Positions 16,887 to 26,682 are shown, counted from the first letter of the stretch. The stretch is DNA of 64,000 bases from MED-G105 sp039814575 (GCA_039814575.1 JBCCAY010000005.1:124001-188000), one strand, 5' to 3'. Notes: generated from the letters alone by a model not told the origin. Numbers and translations: made by a program.

Positions 16887-18317
16887 TTGCCGAAGCCGAC
16901 GCTGTCGTTCACCTGCCAATCCTGCGGCGCGGTCTATTCCAAATGGGCCGGACGCTGCGACGCCTGCGGGGAATGGAACTCCATCATTGAAGAAGTCGCC
17001 GAAGCGCCGCCAGGCGGCTTAGCGGCCGCGGGCAAGTCTTCGGCGAAAGCAAACCGGCTTGAATTCGCCAGCCTTGAGGGCGGCGGCGAGACCCCGCCGC
17101 GCTTTCAATCGGGCAATAGCGAGTTTGATCGGGCCTGTGGCGGCGGCATTGTGCCAGGCTCGGCGCTCCTCATCGGCGGCGATCCGGGCGTCGGTAAATC
17201 CACATTGTTATTGCAAATCGCCGCCGGCCTCGGCCGCAGCGGCTTGCCGATCGCCTATGTCTCCGGCGAGGAAGCGATCGGCCAAATCCGCTTACGCGCG
17301 CAACGCCTCGGCCTCGAAAAAGCGCCGGTGGCGCTGGCGGCAGCGACGTCCCTGCGCGATATCATGGCGACCTTGAAGGCGGAAAAACCCGCCGTCGTTA
17401 TTATCGATTCTATCCAAACGCTGTGGTCGGACGCGCTTCCGGCGGCGCCCGGCACCGTAACGCAAGTGCGCGCCTGCGCCCAGGAGCTGATCCGCTTCGC
17501 CAAAACCCACGGCTCGACCGTCATCCTTGTCGGGCATGTCACCAAAGACGGGCAGCTCGCCGGACCGCGCGTCGTCGAACATATGGTCGACGCCGTTCTC
17601 TATTTTGAAAGCGAGCAAGGGCGCGCATTCAGATTGTTGCGCGCGGTGAAGAACCGTTTCGGGGCCGCCCATGAAATCGGCGTTTTCGAAATGACCGGCA
17701 AAGGCTTAGCGCCTGTCGCGAACCCATCGGCGTTGTTTCTCAGCGAAGGCGCTGAACCGTCCGCCGGCGCGGCGGTGTTCGCCGGCGTTGAAGGCACGCG
17801 CCCCCTTCTCGTTGAATTTCAAGCGCTTGTATCGCCCTCCTCGCTCGCGTCACCAAGACGTGCGGTCGTCGGCTGGGATAGCGCCCGCCTCTCAATGCTG
17901 CTTGCGGTTTTGGACGCCCGTTGCGGGCTAAATTTCGCAAAACACGACGTCTTCTTGAACGTCGCCGGCGGATTGCGGATTGGTGAACCAGCGGCCGATC
18001 TCGCGGCGGCGGCGGCGCTGTGCTCGTCGCTTTTTGACGAGCCCTTGCCGGCGGATTTGGTGTCGTTTGGAGAAGTCGCTCTCTCCGGGGCCGTCCGCCC
18101 CGTCAATCAAATCGATGCGCGCCTCGCCGAAGCGGCGAAGCTCGGTTTCGCGGCCGCCCTTGGTCCGGACAGCGGCGCCGGAACGACCGCCTTGCGCCTG
18201 ATTTCCGCCGCATCGCTGCGCGATGTCGTCCGCTGGATCGAAACGCGGTCGAACCGCAGCGCTTCGCCGTCCAAAGCAAATGGGCGTAAACACGCCCAAG
18301 CCGCCGATGCTGCTTAA
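16887..18317 (+). CDS. radA: DNA repair protein RadA (Sms)
   Basis: 476 residues. An N-terminal zinc finger (C-x2-C at 11-14 and C-x2-C in RCDACGEWNS) comes first. The RecA-like ATPase has Walker A GGDPGVGKST and Walker B VVIIDSIQ. The RadA-specific KNRFG motif is present (VKNRFGAAHEIG), followed by a Lon-type C-terminal domain. It promotes branch migration during recombinational repair. The start is TTG, supported by TAGGAG seven bases upstream and by the zinc finger beginning right after it. Confidence 0.97.
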   Translation: MPKPTLSFTCQSCGAVYSKWAGRCDACGEWNSIIEEVAEAPPGGLAAAGKSSAKANRLEFASLEGGGETPPRFQSGNSEFDRACGGGIVPGSALLIGGDPGVGKSTLLLQIAAGLGRSGLPIAYVSGEEAIGQIRLRAQRLGLEKAPVALAAATSLRDIMATLKAEKPAVVIIDSIQTLWSDALPAAPGTVTQVRACAQELIRFAKTHGSTVILVGHVTKDGQLAGPRVVEHMVDAVLYFESEQGRAFRLLRAVKNRFGAAHEIGVFEMTGKGLAPVANPSALFLSEGAEPSAGAAVFAGVEGTRPLLVEFQALVSPSSLASPRRAVVGWDSARLSMLLAVLDARCGLNFAKHDVFLNVAGGLRIGEPAADLAAAAALCSSLFDEPLPADLVSFGEVALSGAVRPVNQIDARLAEAAKLGFAAALGPDSGAGTTALRLISAASLRDVVRWIETRSNRSASPSKANGRKHAQAADAA

Positions 18318-18455
18318 GAAAGGTTGCAAGGATCGTTGCTGAGCCCCCATGTATCATGCGCAATGCGCCCTTTCCCGCCTTACGGGTCTTGGCCTCAGAG
18401 CTGAAATAGTAGACGGTAGATTTAAGAGATAAGAACGAGAGTTTGGGGCTGACCG

Positions 18456-19139
18456 ATGACAACGTTTGACGCCATTTTGCTGACAATGATTGTGCTGTCA
18501 GTGTTGTTCGCCGTAATCCGCGGCGGCCTCAAAGAGCTCACCACCCTTGTCTCATTGGGTTTGGCGGCCTTGACCGCTTACTTCCTGGCTGAACCCGCGG
18601 CCGCTTTAGCCGGCGGGGGGACGATTGCGCTGCTCGCCGCGGCTCTCGGCGTTATGGGCGTTGCGTTTGTCGGGTTCCAAGTAGTGACGGCCATTCTAGT
18701 GTCGCGCATCGCGTTACCGCCACGCGCCCGCCTCGCCGATCGGATTGGCGGCGGGCTCTTCGGTCTCGCGCGCTCCTTAGTGCTGATCGGGCTGGGCTTT
18801 CTGGGGTACGCTTACTATCTTGATGAAGAATATCGCCCTGCAGCTGTAAACGACGCCATGCTATTGCCAATTGCGAAAGGATCGGCAGCGTTTATTGAGG
18901 GGTTAGCGCCGGAGCGCGCACGTTTAGAAGGCGCAAACGGCGAGCAAGTGCAAAATTCTGCTGCGCAAAGTTCGGCTACCCAAAATTCGGATAAGCAAAG
19001 CATGACGCTGCAAGACGATGCCTACAACAGATCAGCGCGCGTCGGACTTGAAGAGCTTGTCTCAACGGTGACGACAGCAGAAGACGCCGGCGATTTGGCG
19101 GACGCGGCGGCGCATGGGCGTGCGGCGGCGGTGCGATAA
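18456..19139 (+). CDS. cvpA: CvpA family membrane protein
   Basis: 227 residues. The first 140 carry four hydrophobic segments with the CvpA pattern (TFDAILLTMIVLSVLFAVIRGGLKEL, then RLADRIGGGLFGLARSLVLIG). The C-terminal 85 residues are polar with a Gln/Ser-rich repeat-like stretch (QNSAAQSSATQNSDKQS). CvpA is linked to colicin V export in E. coli; the general role is envelope-related and poorly defined. It precedes purF, the usual order. Confidence 0.92.
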   Translation: MTTFDAILLTMIVLSVLFAVIRGGLKELTTLVSLGLAALTAYFLAEPAAALAGGGTIALLAAALGVMGVAFVGFQVVTAILVSRIALPPRARLADRIGGGLFGLARSLVLIGLGFLGYAYYLDEEYRPAAVNDAMLLPIAKGSAAFIEGLAPERARLEGANGEQVQNSAAQSSATQNSDKQSMTLQDDAYNRSARVGLEELVSTVTTAEDAGDLADAAAHGRAAAVR

Positions 19140-19400
19140 AACATCGCGAAGGCTAGTAAATAGCCGCCTAAACAATTGCGGCTGAGGACGCCCGAAGTTA
19201 TTGAAATGATTGAAAGACAAGTCGAGCGAGGGGGAGCGTTCGGCGGTAAAATGGTGCGCCTAATGGGGCCAAGGTAAAGCATGCGCGAGTTTTGTGGGCG
19301 GGCAGAGAGACAGAGCCCCAAATTCAAACGGCGTAAGCGTTCACCTTTGGGTCTCCGATTTTGGGTCTCCGAAGGAACAATAGCTGAGGAGCGAGAGCTT

Positions 19401-21089
19401 ATGCAGACCCCCTCTCCCGACGACGACGCGTTATTCGCCCAAGAATCCAGCGTTCGAGACCTTAGCGTTAACCATACGTCGTCCAGCGGACTTTCATCAA
19501 ATGACGCTCCTCTTCGGATTGACGCGTCAGCCTATTTGACCCCATCGGCGGTGGCGGACCGGTTAAGCGCCTTAGGCGAAGCGCGCCGGCGCGCCGCCTC
19601 AACCGCTGTAAACGCCGACAACAGCAGCGCCAGCTTTTTCCACCAAGATCGCACCCTAAAGGAAGAATGCGGCGTCTTCGGCGTCATCGGTGCGCCGGAC
19701 TCAGCGGCGGTGACGGCCCTCGGCCTCCACGCCCTGCAACACCGTGGGCAGGAAGCCGCCGGCATCGCTAGCGTCGAAGGCGACCGATTTCACACCGAAC
19801 GCCATCTCGGTCTCGTCTCTGAGCACTTCATCGGCGCCGAAGCGCTTGGCCGTCTGAAAGGCGACGCAGCGATCGGCCATACCCGCTATTCGACTACCGG
19901 CGAAACCGTGCTGCGCAATGTCCAACCGCTCTACGCCGATCTTGACCAAGGCGGCATCGCCATCGCCCATAACGGCAATCTGTCGAACGCAAGAGCGCTA
20001 AAAACATCCCTCGTCAAAGAGGGACGCATCTTCCAATCGACGTCGGATTCTGAGCTTTTTCTGCAATTAACCGCGCGCGCGCGGCGCGGTAATGTCGTCG
20101 ATCGTTTCGTGGAAGGCCTTGGTGCCGTCGAAGGAGCCTACGCCCTTACCGCGCTGACGAAAGACGCCCTCATCGGCGCGCGCGACCCGATCGGCATTCG
20201 CCCGCTTATTCTCGGCCGGCTCAACGGCGCGCCGGTCCTCGCCTCGGAAACCTGCGCCCTTGAGGTCATCGGCGCGACCTTCGAGCGCGACATTCTCCCC
20301 GGCGAAGTGGTGATTTGCCATCGCGATGGAAACGTCGAAAGTCTGCGAACGACGCCGCACCGACCGGCCCGGTCATGCATCTTTGAACTGATTTATTTCG
20401 CGCGCCCGAACTCCATTGTCGACGGCAAAAGCGTTTACCAATTGCGCAAAGGCCTCGGCCGTCAATTGGCGCGCGAAGCGCCCGTCGACGCCGACATTAT
20501 CTCGCCGATCCCCGAATCCGGCGTTCCCGCCGCCATCGGCTTCGCGCAAGAAGCGGGGCTCCCTTACGAAATGGCGCTCATCCGAAGCCACTTCGTAGGC
20601 CGAACATTTATCGAGCCGGAGCAACGCATCCGTGAAGCCGGCGTCGCCCGCAAGCATTCGCCGAACACCGGACTGATCGCCGGTAAGCGCGTCGTGCTTA
20701 TCGATGATTCCATCGTTCGCGGCACGACATCACGCAAGATTGTCGCGATGATGAAAAACGCCGGCGCCAAGGAAGTACACCTGCGCGTCGCCTGCCCGCC
20801 CATTCAGCACCCCGACTATTACGGCATCAACACGCCGTCCCAGGACGAACTCATCGGCGCCAATATGTCGGTTGATGAGATGTGCAAAGACTTCGGCGCG
20901 GACAGCCTCGCCTTTTTGTCGCTTGACGGGCTTTATGAAGCGCTCGGCAAAGGCCCGCGCGACAAGGATGCGCCGGCCTTTACGGACCATTGCTTCACCG
21001 GCGACTATCCGACCCCGCTCACCGACCGCGACGAGAAAGAACGCAGCGCCATGATCACGCAATTGTCTTTCCTCGCCGAAACGAGTTGA
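19401..21089 (+). CDS. purF: Amidophosphoribosyltransferase
   Basis: 562 residues. The catalytic N-terminal nucleophile is Cys90 (KEECGVFGV), so the enzyme must shed an unusually long 89-residue leader if the ATG at 19401 is used. That ATG has GAGGAG upstream, and no later Met precedes the Cys. Motifs: LQHRGQEAAGI, GHTRYSTTG, IAHNGNL and the PRPP loop VVLIDDSIVRGTTS. Of the four Cys that bind the [4Fe-4S] cluster in Bacillus PurF, at least two are replaced (HPDYYG, FTDHCFTG), so I expect no cluster. It catalyses the first step of purine synthesis, PRPP plus glutamine to phosphoribosylamine. An open frame extends upstream to 19281. Confidence 0.95.
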   Translation: MQTPSPDDDALFAQESSVRDLSVNHTSSSGLSSNDAPLRIDASAYLTPSAVADRLSALGEARRRAASTAVNADNSSASFFHQDRTLKEECGVFGVIGAPDSAAVTALGLHALQHRGQEAAGIASVEGDRFHTERHLGLVSEHFIGAEALGRLKGDAAIGHTRYSTTGETVLRNVQPLYADLDQGGIAIAHNGNLSNARALKTSLVKEGRIFQSTSDSELFLQLTARARRGNVVDRFVEGLGAVEGAYALTALTKDALIGARDPIGIRPLILGRLNGAPVLASETCALEVIGATFERDILPGEVVICHRDGNVESLRTTPHRPARSCIFELIYFARPNSIVDGKSVYQLRKGLGRQLAREAPVDADIISPIPESGVPAAIGFAQEAGLPYEMALIRSHFVGRTFIEPEQRIREAGVARKHSPNTGLIAGKRVVLIDDSIVRGTTSRKIVAMMKNAGAKEVHLRVACPPIQHPDYYGINTPSQDELIGANMSVDEMCKDFGADSLAFLSLDGLYEALGKGPRDKDAPAFTDHCFTGDYPTPLTDRDEKERSAMITQLSFLAETS

Positions 21090-21229
21090 CCCAGGTAGCG
21101 TCACCCGACATCGATCTCAGCGCAGTTTAAGCCGATGCTCCTTTCTGCTCGTATATTGAATATGTAAAAGCGCAGCGGGTTTATCGCATCACCACAACGC
21201 GCCCCTCACGCGACCCGTAAAAGACTGTT

Positions 21230-23080
21230 ATGACGCCGAAAGAAAAAGCACGGGAAGACTTCAAACGCGCGCTTCTACAAGCGACACGCGCCCTCTCCGC
21301 CAAGGCGGACATTGATGTCTCTTTTGGCGGCGACCAGGCCGCGGTCTCAGGCAATTCGGTGAAAATCCCGTTGCCGGCGCGGGTGATCGACAAAGCGAAC
21401 GCCGCCGTATCGCGCGGCGAATCAGACGGCGCCGCCTTACGCCTCGCGCACCATGACCCCGCCGCGCACCTTCGCGCAACGCCGCCCGGCGTTGACGCGC
21501 GCGCCGTCTTCAATGCTTTAGAAAACGCCCGCATCGACGCCATCGGCGCCAGGGCGTTGAAAGGCGTCGGCGATAATCTCGCCGCCTCGCTCGAAAAACG
21601 CCTCGCCGAAAAAGGGCTCGATCGCCGCGATCCGGATACGCCGATCCCAGTCGCCGATATCGCCGCCTTGCTGTTGCGGCAAAGACTAACCGGCCGCGAC
21701 CATCCGGAAGCGGCTGAGGGCGTTATGGCCGCCTATGCGAACGACATTGAGGCGAGCGCCGGCGCCTCGCTCGACGCCCTCGCAGCTGCGCACGACCTTA
21801 GCGACCAGGATGCGTTCGCCGCCCTCGCCCGCGCCGTCATCAAAGATCTTAATCTCGATGACGAAGACGGCAGCGAGCCCGGCGACGACGCTCAGGACAA
21901 TGACGAAAGCGACAATGACGACGATGACGCGCCGAATGACGCGGAAGACGACGCCGTCGCCGAAATGCCAGAAGACAACCAGACAAGCGCCGGCGACGCG
22001 CCCGAAGGCGACGCCGACCTCAGCGATCAAGATTTTGAAGAAATTGATGATGAGTCCGACGGCGGCGCCGACAACGCCAATCTCTCTGCGCTTCGCTTTA
22101 ATTTCGAGGGCGACAGCGGCGACGCTTATCGGGCGTATACGACGGAATTCGACGAGATCGCCCAAGCGATTGATCTGTGCAGCCCGGAAGAGTTGAACCA
22201 GTTACGCACGAGCCTCGACCGGCAATTAGAGAATTTTCATACGGTCGTCGCCCGGCTCGCGAACAAGCTGCAACGCAAGCTCCTGGCGCAACAAAACCGC
22301 AGCTGGGCGTTTGACCTCGACGAAGGCGTGCTGGACGCCGCCCGGCTGGCACGCGTCGTCGTCGACCCCATGCAACCGCTTTCCTTCAAACGAGAGCGCG
22401 AACAAGATTTCCGCGACACCGTCGTCACGCTCCTGATCGACAATTCCGGCTCCATGCGCGGCCGTCCGATTTCTATTGCGGCGGTTTGCGCGGACATCTT
22501 GGCGCGGACATTGGAGCGTTGCAGCGTCAAGGTTGAGATTGTCGGCTTTACGACGCGGGCTTGGAAAGGCGGCCGCTCGCGGGAAAAATGGGTCGCTGAC
22601 GGACGACCCGCCAATCCGGGGCGCCTCAATGATATCCGCCATGTCATCTACAAATCGGCGGACACGCCTTGGCGGCGCGCGCGGACCGGCCTCGGCCTGA
22701 TGATGAAAGAAGGCTTGCTGAAGGAGAACATTGACGGCGAAGCCTTGCAATGGGCCCATGGGCGGCTTCTTGGACGCCCCGAGGCGCGGCGCATTCTTAT
22801 GGTGATATCGGACGGCGCGCCGGTTGACGACACCACATCGTCGGCGAATGGGGGCGCTTATCTTGAGCGGCATTTGCGGGAAGTGATCGACATTATCGAA
22901 GCGCGCTCGCCGGTGGAGCTTCTGGCGATCGGCATCGGTCACGACGTGACCCGCTATTATCGACGCGCTTTAACAATTTTTGACGCCGAACAATTAGGCG
23001 GCGCCATGATCGATAAGCTCGCCGAGCTTTTCGATGAAGACGCCCAGAGAGGCCACCGCACCGTTCGCGCCGCGGAATAA
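21230..23080 (+). CDS. cobT: CobT, cobaltochelatase-type subunit with VWA domain
   Basis: 616 residues. The N-terminal domain (1-205) is followed by a strongly acidic Asp/Glu/Asn linker (about 205-285). The C-terminal von Willebrand A domain has the MIDAS motif DNSGSMRG and the CobT-typical RTLERCSVKVEIVGFTTRAWKGG and TPWRRARTGLGLMM. CobT pairs with the AAA protein CobS to form the chaperone-like ring that drives CobN during aerobic cobalt insertion into B12. No cobS or cobN is present in this window; cobS is often next to cobT in other species. The start ATG sits 140 bases after purF. Confidence 0.92.
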   Translation: MTPKEKAREDFKRALLQATRALSAKADIDVSFGGDQAAVSGNSVKIPLPARVIDKANAAVSRGESDGAALRLAHHDPAAHLRATPPGVDARAVFNALENARIDAIGARALKGVGDNLAASLEKRLAEKGLDRRDPDTPIPVADIAALLLRQRLTGRDHPEAAEGVMAAYANDIEASAGASLDALAAAHDLSDQDAFAALARAVIKDLNLDDEDGSEPGDDAQDNDESDNDDDDAPNDAEDDAVAEMPEDNQTSAGDAPEGDADLSDQDFEEIDDESDGGADNANLSALRFNFEGDSGDAYRAYTTEFDEIAQAIDLCSPEELNQLRTSLDRQLENFHTVVARLANKLQRKLLAQQNRSWAFDLDEGVLDAARLARVVVDPMQPLSFKREREQDFRDTVVTLLIDNSGSMRGRPISIAAVCADILARTLERCSVKVEIVGFTTRAWKGGRSREKWVADGRPANPGRLNDIRHVIYKSADTPWRRARTGLGLMMKEGLLKENIDGEALQWAHGRLLGRPEARRILMVISDGAPVDDTTSSANGGAYLERHLREVIDIIEARSPVELLAIGIGHDVTRYYRRALTIFDAEQLGGAMIDKLAELFDEDAQRGHRTVRAAE

Positions 23081-23220
23081 ATCGTCGCAGCAACCGGCGT
23101 CGTCCTACCCGAACAAGCATCATATGCCGCTCAAACTGTCGTCTGCGGCATCATAGGCGGTCGTTAACCAAACTCGTTTCCCTTTCGGGAACCGTTTTGC
23201 CCCTAAAATTCTCCTAAAAC

Positions 23221-23236
23221 TGGAATGGGAGTTGCT
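23221..23236 (+). promoter_or_regulatory. Candidate sigma-54 promoter upstream of TadG-like gene
   Basis: TGGAATGGGAGTTGCT matches the -24/-12 pattern (consensus TGGCACGN4TTGCW) with GG and GC exactly 12 bases apart and two mismatches. It ends 60 bases before the ATG at 23296. The match could be chance; no enhancer site or regulator was identified. Confidence 0.3.
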
Positions 23237-23295
23237 TCCCAGAAAGCGCCGGCGGTTTGGAGGCATCCAAACGGCGGCTTTGGGAGTCTGCTGCG

Positions 23296-24681
23296 ATGAT
23301 TAAGAGCTTTCTGAAAAGCCGTCAGGGCAATATCGCCATGATGTTCGGCGCGTTTTGTATTCCGATGGTCGCCGCCGCCGGCCTCGGCATCGATTTCGCG
23401 CAATCGAGTTTTGCACGCACCCAGATCACAGAGGCCGCTGACGCCGCCGTCTTGTCAGCCGCGCGCGCCAAACTCAACGACAAAACGCTCAGCGACGCGG
23501 CTTTGTCGACGATCGCCCGCAAAACTTTCGACGCCAACGCCAGCAACATCGCCGGCTCCGCGATTGACACATTCGATCTCAAACCGGACGGCGATGGTTT
23601 CTCGGTAACGGTGACGGGCGGCTATGACACCATGTTCATGGGCGTTGTCGGCTATGACGAAATTCCGTTCGACGTGTTCGCTCAAGTGCAATCTGCGCCG
23701 CCGCGCGCGCTTGAAGCAGTGTTGGTGCTGGACAATACCGGCTCCATGTCCGGCGCGAAATTGACGACCCTCAAAGACGCGTCGCAAAAACTCATTGATG
23801 AAGTGATGACCGACGACTCCAACGTCAAAATCGGCGTTGTTCCGTTCTCGAATTATGTGAATGTCGGCCTATCACGCCGCCATGAAACATGGATTGACGT
23901 GCCCGCAGATAAGAGCGGGACGAACTATAATTGCTGGAACACCTATCCCGATAGAACGAAGACGAATTGCGAAACCGTCTCGAAAACCTGCTCAAGCACC
24001 AATGATGGCGTCAAAAAGACATGGCCCTGCACCAAGCAAGAATGCGACGTCAATAATGGCGATCCCGTAAAAAAATGCGCGAACCAAACATGGACGCAAA
24101 AGTGGAAAGGCTGCGTCGGCTCTCGCAATGCGCCGAACGACGTCAAAGATGAATACTATGCCGCTTCGCCCGTGCCTGGACTGTTAAACGTGAGTTGCGC
24201 GCAGGAGTTGCTTCCGCTCACCAGCGTTAAATCCAGCATCGAAAAAAAGCTGACGTCCATGAAAGCGTCTGGCGAGACGTACATTCCCGCCGGCCTCAGC
24301 TGGGGATTGCGCCTCATTTCAAGTCAGGAACCGTTCGCGGAAGGCGCCACCTATGAGGCAATAAAGTCAGACGGCGGCACAAAGGCGCTGATTTTAATGA
24401 CCGATGGCGAAAACACAAAATCGTCGAAATATCCCAAACATGACGGATCGAACACATCGTCCGCCAACGCAAAAACTGAAGACTTGTGCAAAGAAGTAAA
24501 AGGCAAAGGCATCGAACTTTATACGATCGCGTTCGAAGTGACGGATAAAACGACTAGGAATTTATTAGGGAACTGCGCGACCTCTCCCGATTATTATTTC
24601 AATGCAGAGAACCCTGATAAGCTCGTCAAAGCGTTCGAAGAGATCGCGACAAGCCTTAAAGAGTTAGCGCTGACAAAGTAA
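23296..24681 (+). CDS. TadG-like pilus-assembly protein with VWA domain
   Basis: 461 residues. The N-terminus is the TadE/TadG type: SRQGNIAMMFGAFCIPMVAAAGLGIDFAQ, one membrane segment that retains the GNIA..F..P signature. A von Willebrand A domain follows with MIDAS DNTGSMSGAKL and a late MTDGEN. Inside the VWA domain lies a Cys-rich insert (about 215-290) with eight Cys, probably disulfide-bonded in the periplasm. Such proteins are associated with Flp/Tad pili. No other tad gene is in the window, so it is an orphan here. The ATG at 23296 has GGGAG 10 bases before; a TTG at 23257 in the same frame is less likely. Confidence 0.87.
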   Translation: MIKSFLKSRQGNIAMMFGAFCIPMVAAAGLGIDFAQSSFARTQITEAADAAVLSAARAKLNDKTLSDAALSTIARKTFDANASNIAGSAIDTFDLKPDGDGFSVTVTGGYDTMFMGVVGYDEIPFDVFAQVQSAPPRALEAVLVLDNTGSMSGAKLTTLKDASQKLIDEVMTDDSNVKIGVVPFSNYVNVGLSRRHETWIDVPADKSGTNYNCWNTYPDRTKTNCETVSKTCSSTNDGVKKTWPCTKQECDVNNGDPVKKCANQTWTQKWKGCVGSRNAPNDVKDEYYAASPVPGLLNVSCAQELLPLTSVKSSIEKKLTSMKASGETYIPAGLSWGLRLISSQEPFAEGATYEAIKSDGGTKALILMTDGENTKSSKYPKHDGSNTSSANAKTEDLCKEVKGKGIELYTIAFEVTDKTTRNLLGNCATSPDYYFNAENPDKLVKAFEEIATSLKELALTK

Positions 24682-24718
24682 TCGCTGAGGGCTGGCGGCG
24701 TCAGTTTTTCAACAACGC

Positions 24719-25297
24719 TCAGCTGGATTTGCGCAAAAACGGCAGCATGCGCGCCAACACGTCATCCTGCTTGATGAGGTGATGCTGCAAGGCGGCGCCC
24801 ACATGCACCAATAACAAACCCAAAATGCTGATCCCAGCCAGGCCGTGCATACCCGCCAACGCTTCAGCAATGCCCTCGCGGTTTTCAAATCCTGCAAAAA
24901 AGGGCAGATGCGGCCAAGGAATAACGCCGAACAACAATGTCGGCACGCTCTCAGCCAAGGGCGAGGCTGACACCACGGCCCAGCCGCCGAGCGGCACGCC
25001 GATCATCAAAGCATAAAAGACGATATGCGAAGCGCGCGCCGCCATCCGCTCCCAGTTCTCCATACCGTCAGGCAATGGCGGCGGACGATGCGCCAACCGC
25101 CACGCTAACCGAACAAGCGACAGGAAGAGAACGGTGATGCCAAAAGATTTATGGGCTTGGTAGAGCTCGAATTTCTCTGATCCGAGCGGCAGGCCGGCCA
25201 TATACATACCACCGATAATCTGCCCCAGGATCATCGCAGCGATGATCCAATGGAGCGCAATAGCGACGGCGGTGTATCGATCGGCCTGAGTAGACAT
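24719..25297 (-). CDS. Cytochrome b561 family protein
   Basis: 192 residues with four membrane helices and His residues where haem ligands are expected: H16 (ALHWIIA), H49 (AHKSFG), H155 region (GMHGLAG) and H164-type (LLVHVGAALQHH). It should pass electrons from the quinone pool in the inner membrane. It is downstream of the YceI gene by 10 bases. Cytochrome b561 and YceI are frequently encoded together and are probably cotranscribed. Confidence 0.92.
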   Translation of the reverse strand: MSTQADRYTAVAIALHWIIAAMILGQIIGGMYMAGLPLGSEKFELYQAHKSFGITVLFLSLVRLAWRLAHRPPPLPDGMENWERMAARASHIVFYALMIGVPLGGWAVVSASPLAESVPTLLFGVIPWPHLPFFAGFENREGIAEALAGMHGLAGISILGLLLVHVGAALQHHLIKQDDVLARMLPFLRKSS

Positions 25298-25307
25298 GAG
25301 TGCGAGC

Positions 25308-25931
25308 TTAGCCCTTTGGCTTCACGAATTCCACTTCGATGATCAGATCAACATCATCACCGATGAACGGCGCGTATTTACCGACGTCGAAGTCGGAGCG
25401 CTTGATCGCGCCCTTGGCTGAAAAGCCAAGCTTATACCCTTCAGCAAAATCGTCGTCAGCAGCGCGGTTGAGCGTGACGTCCAAGGATACCGGTTTCGTC
25501 ACCCCTTTAACCGTTAAGTCGCCTGTCATGACACCCGTCGACTCGCCAGTCGTTTCAAGGCCAGTGCTGACAAACGTGATTTTCGGATGTTTCTCAACAT
25601 TGAAAAAATCAGCGGCGCGGAGATGATCGTCAAAATCATCAACGCCGGAATCGATCGACGTCGCATCAATGTCGACGGTTACTTTTGATTGTTCAGGGTT
25701 CTCAGCGTTCCAATCGAGCTCAGCGTTCCACGAGCGCCAGCGCAAAAACGGACGGGAATAGCCCTGGTGGAGATAGCTGAAGGTGATGTAGGCGTGCCCA
25801 GGGTCGGACGCATAAACGCCCGATACAGCGGCGGAAGGGTCGACCGAATGATCATCGGCGGCGACCGGCGTGATCGACAGACTGACGGCGGCGAAGGCGG
25901 CGGCGAGCGGTGCGGCGAAGGCTTTTTTCAT
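25308..25931 (-). CDS. YceI family periplasmic protein
   Basis: 207 residues. A signal peptide is cleaved around PVAA-D (residues 1-25). The lipocalin-like YceI barrel has typical segments: YASDPGHAYITFSYLHQGYS, SKVTVDIDATSIDSG, HLRAADFFNVEKHPKITFVST, GDLTVKGVTKPVSLDVTL and GAIKRSDFDVGKYAP. YceI proteins bind isoprenoids such as polyprenyl or quinone-like molecules. Its partner here is the cytochrome b561 gene, which suggests a quinone-related role. Confidence 0.94.
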   Translation of the reverse strand: MKKAFAAPLAAAFAAVSLSITPVAADDHSVDPSAAVSGVYASDPGHAYITFSYLHQGYSRPFLRWRSWNAELDWNAENPEQSKVTVDIDATSIDSGVDDFDDHLRAADFFNVEKHPKITFVSTGLETTGESTGVMTGDLTVKGVTKPVSLDVTLNRAADDDFAEGYKLGFSAKGAIKRSDFDVGKYAPFIGDDVDLIIEVEFVKPKG

Positions 25932-26049
25932 GGGGATCCCCTTCTGGAAACGATATTACCCACAAAGCTTAAAGCCTTCCGCCGCGGATTGGCGCCCGCC
26001 CGTCGTCCTTCAATCCTCACAATTTCGTTAGGCTTTCCCGTCGAAGCCG

Positions 26050-26682
26050 TTAAACGCCGTAACGCGTTATAAGACCGCCGAGGACGGGCCGCGCCCTTTC
26101 TTTTGGCGGCGTCGAGGCCGTGCCGATATAGATGAAACCGGCGAACTCTTCGCCCTCAGCCAATCGGAACGCAGCTTTCACGGCGTCGTCATAGGCGTAC
26201 CATTCGGTTAGCCATTGCGAGGCAAAACCGTGCGCATTGGCGGCGATCAACATATTCTGGCAGACCGCGCCGACAGTGAGCATTTGCTCCCAAACGGGAA
26301 TTTTGTGTTCGGGTTTTAAGCAGGAGACCACGGTGACGATCACCGGCGCCCTTAAGAAGCGCACGCGCTCTTTTTCAACGCGGTCCGGCGATGCGCCGGG
26401 CTCAGCAATCGCGAAGTTCTCAGCCAAAACGTCGCCGGCGGCGGCCCGTTCATCACCTTCTAAAAGAATGAAACGAAACGGCACGACGCGGCTATGGTCC
26501 GGCGCGCGCGCAGCGATGCGCAAAATCTGCTGCAGGGTTTCATGATCAGGACCAGGGCCGGTTAAGAAATCAGCCGCCGTCGAGCGTCGGCGCGCGAGCA
26601 GCTCCACCGTCTCAACGGATGGCTGGCAGGCGGGCGTCTCTTGGCCGAATTCCGGCGGATGGAAGATTGGCGTCATAGTCAT
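26050..26682 (-). CDS. Nitroreductase family FMN protein (YdjA-like)
   Basis: 210 residues. FMN-contacting motifs are ARRRST (30-35), RIAARAPDHSRVVPFRFILLEG, VGAVCQNMLIAANAHGFASQWLTEW and the C-terminal FIYIGT. The RAPDHS form and size match the YdjA branch of nitroreductases. The substrate is unknown. It stands alone between the YceI unit and the TonB receptor, with about 100 bases on each side. Confidence 0.88.
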   Translation of the reverse strand: MTMTPIFHPPEFGQETPACQPSVETVELLARRRSTAADFLTGPGPDHETLQQILRIAARAPDHSRVVPFRFILLEGDERAAAGDVLAENFAIAEPGASPDRVEKERVRFLRAPVIVTVVSCLKPEHKIPVWEQMLTVGAVCQNMLIAANAHGFASQWLTEWYAYDDAVKAAFRLAEGEEFAGFIYIGTASTPPKERARPVLGGLITRYGV

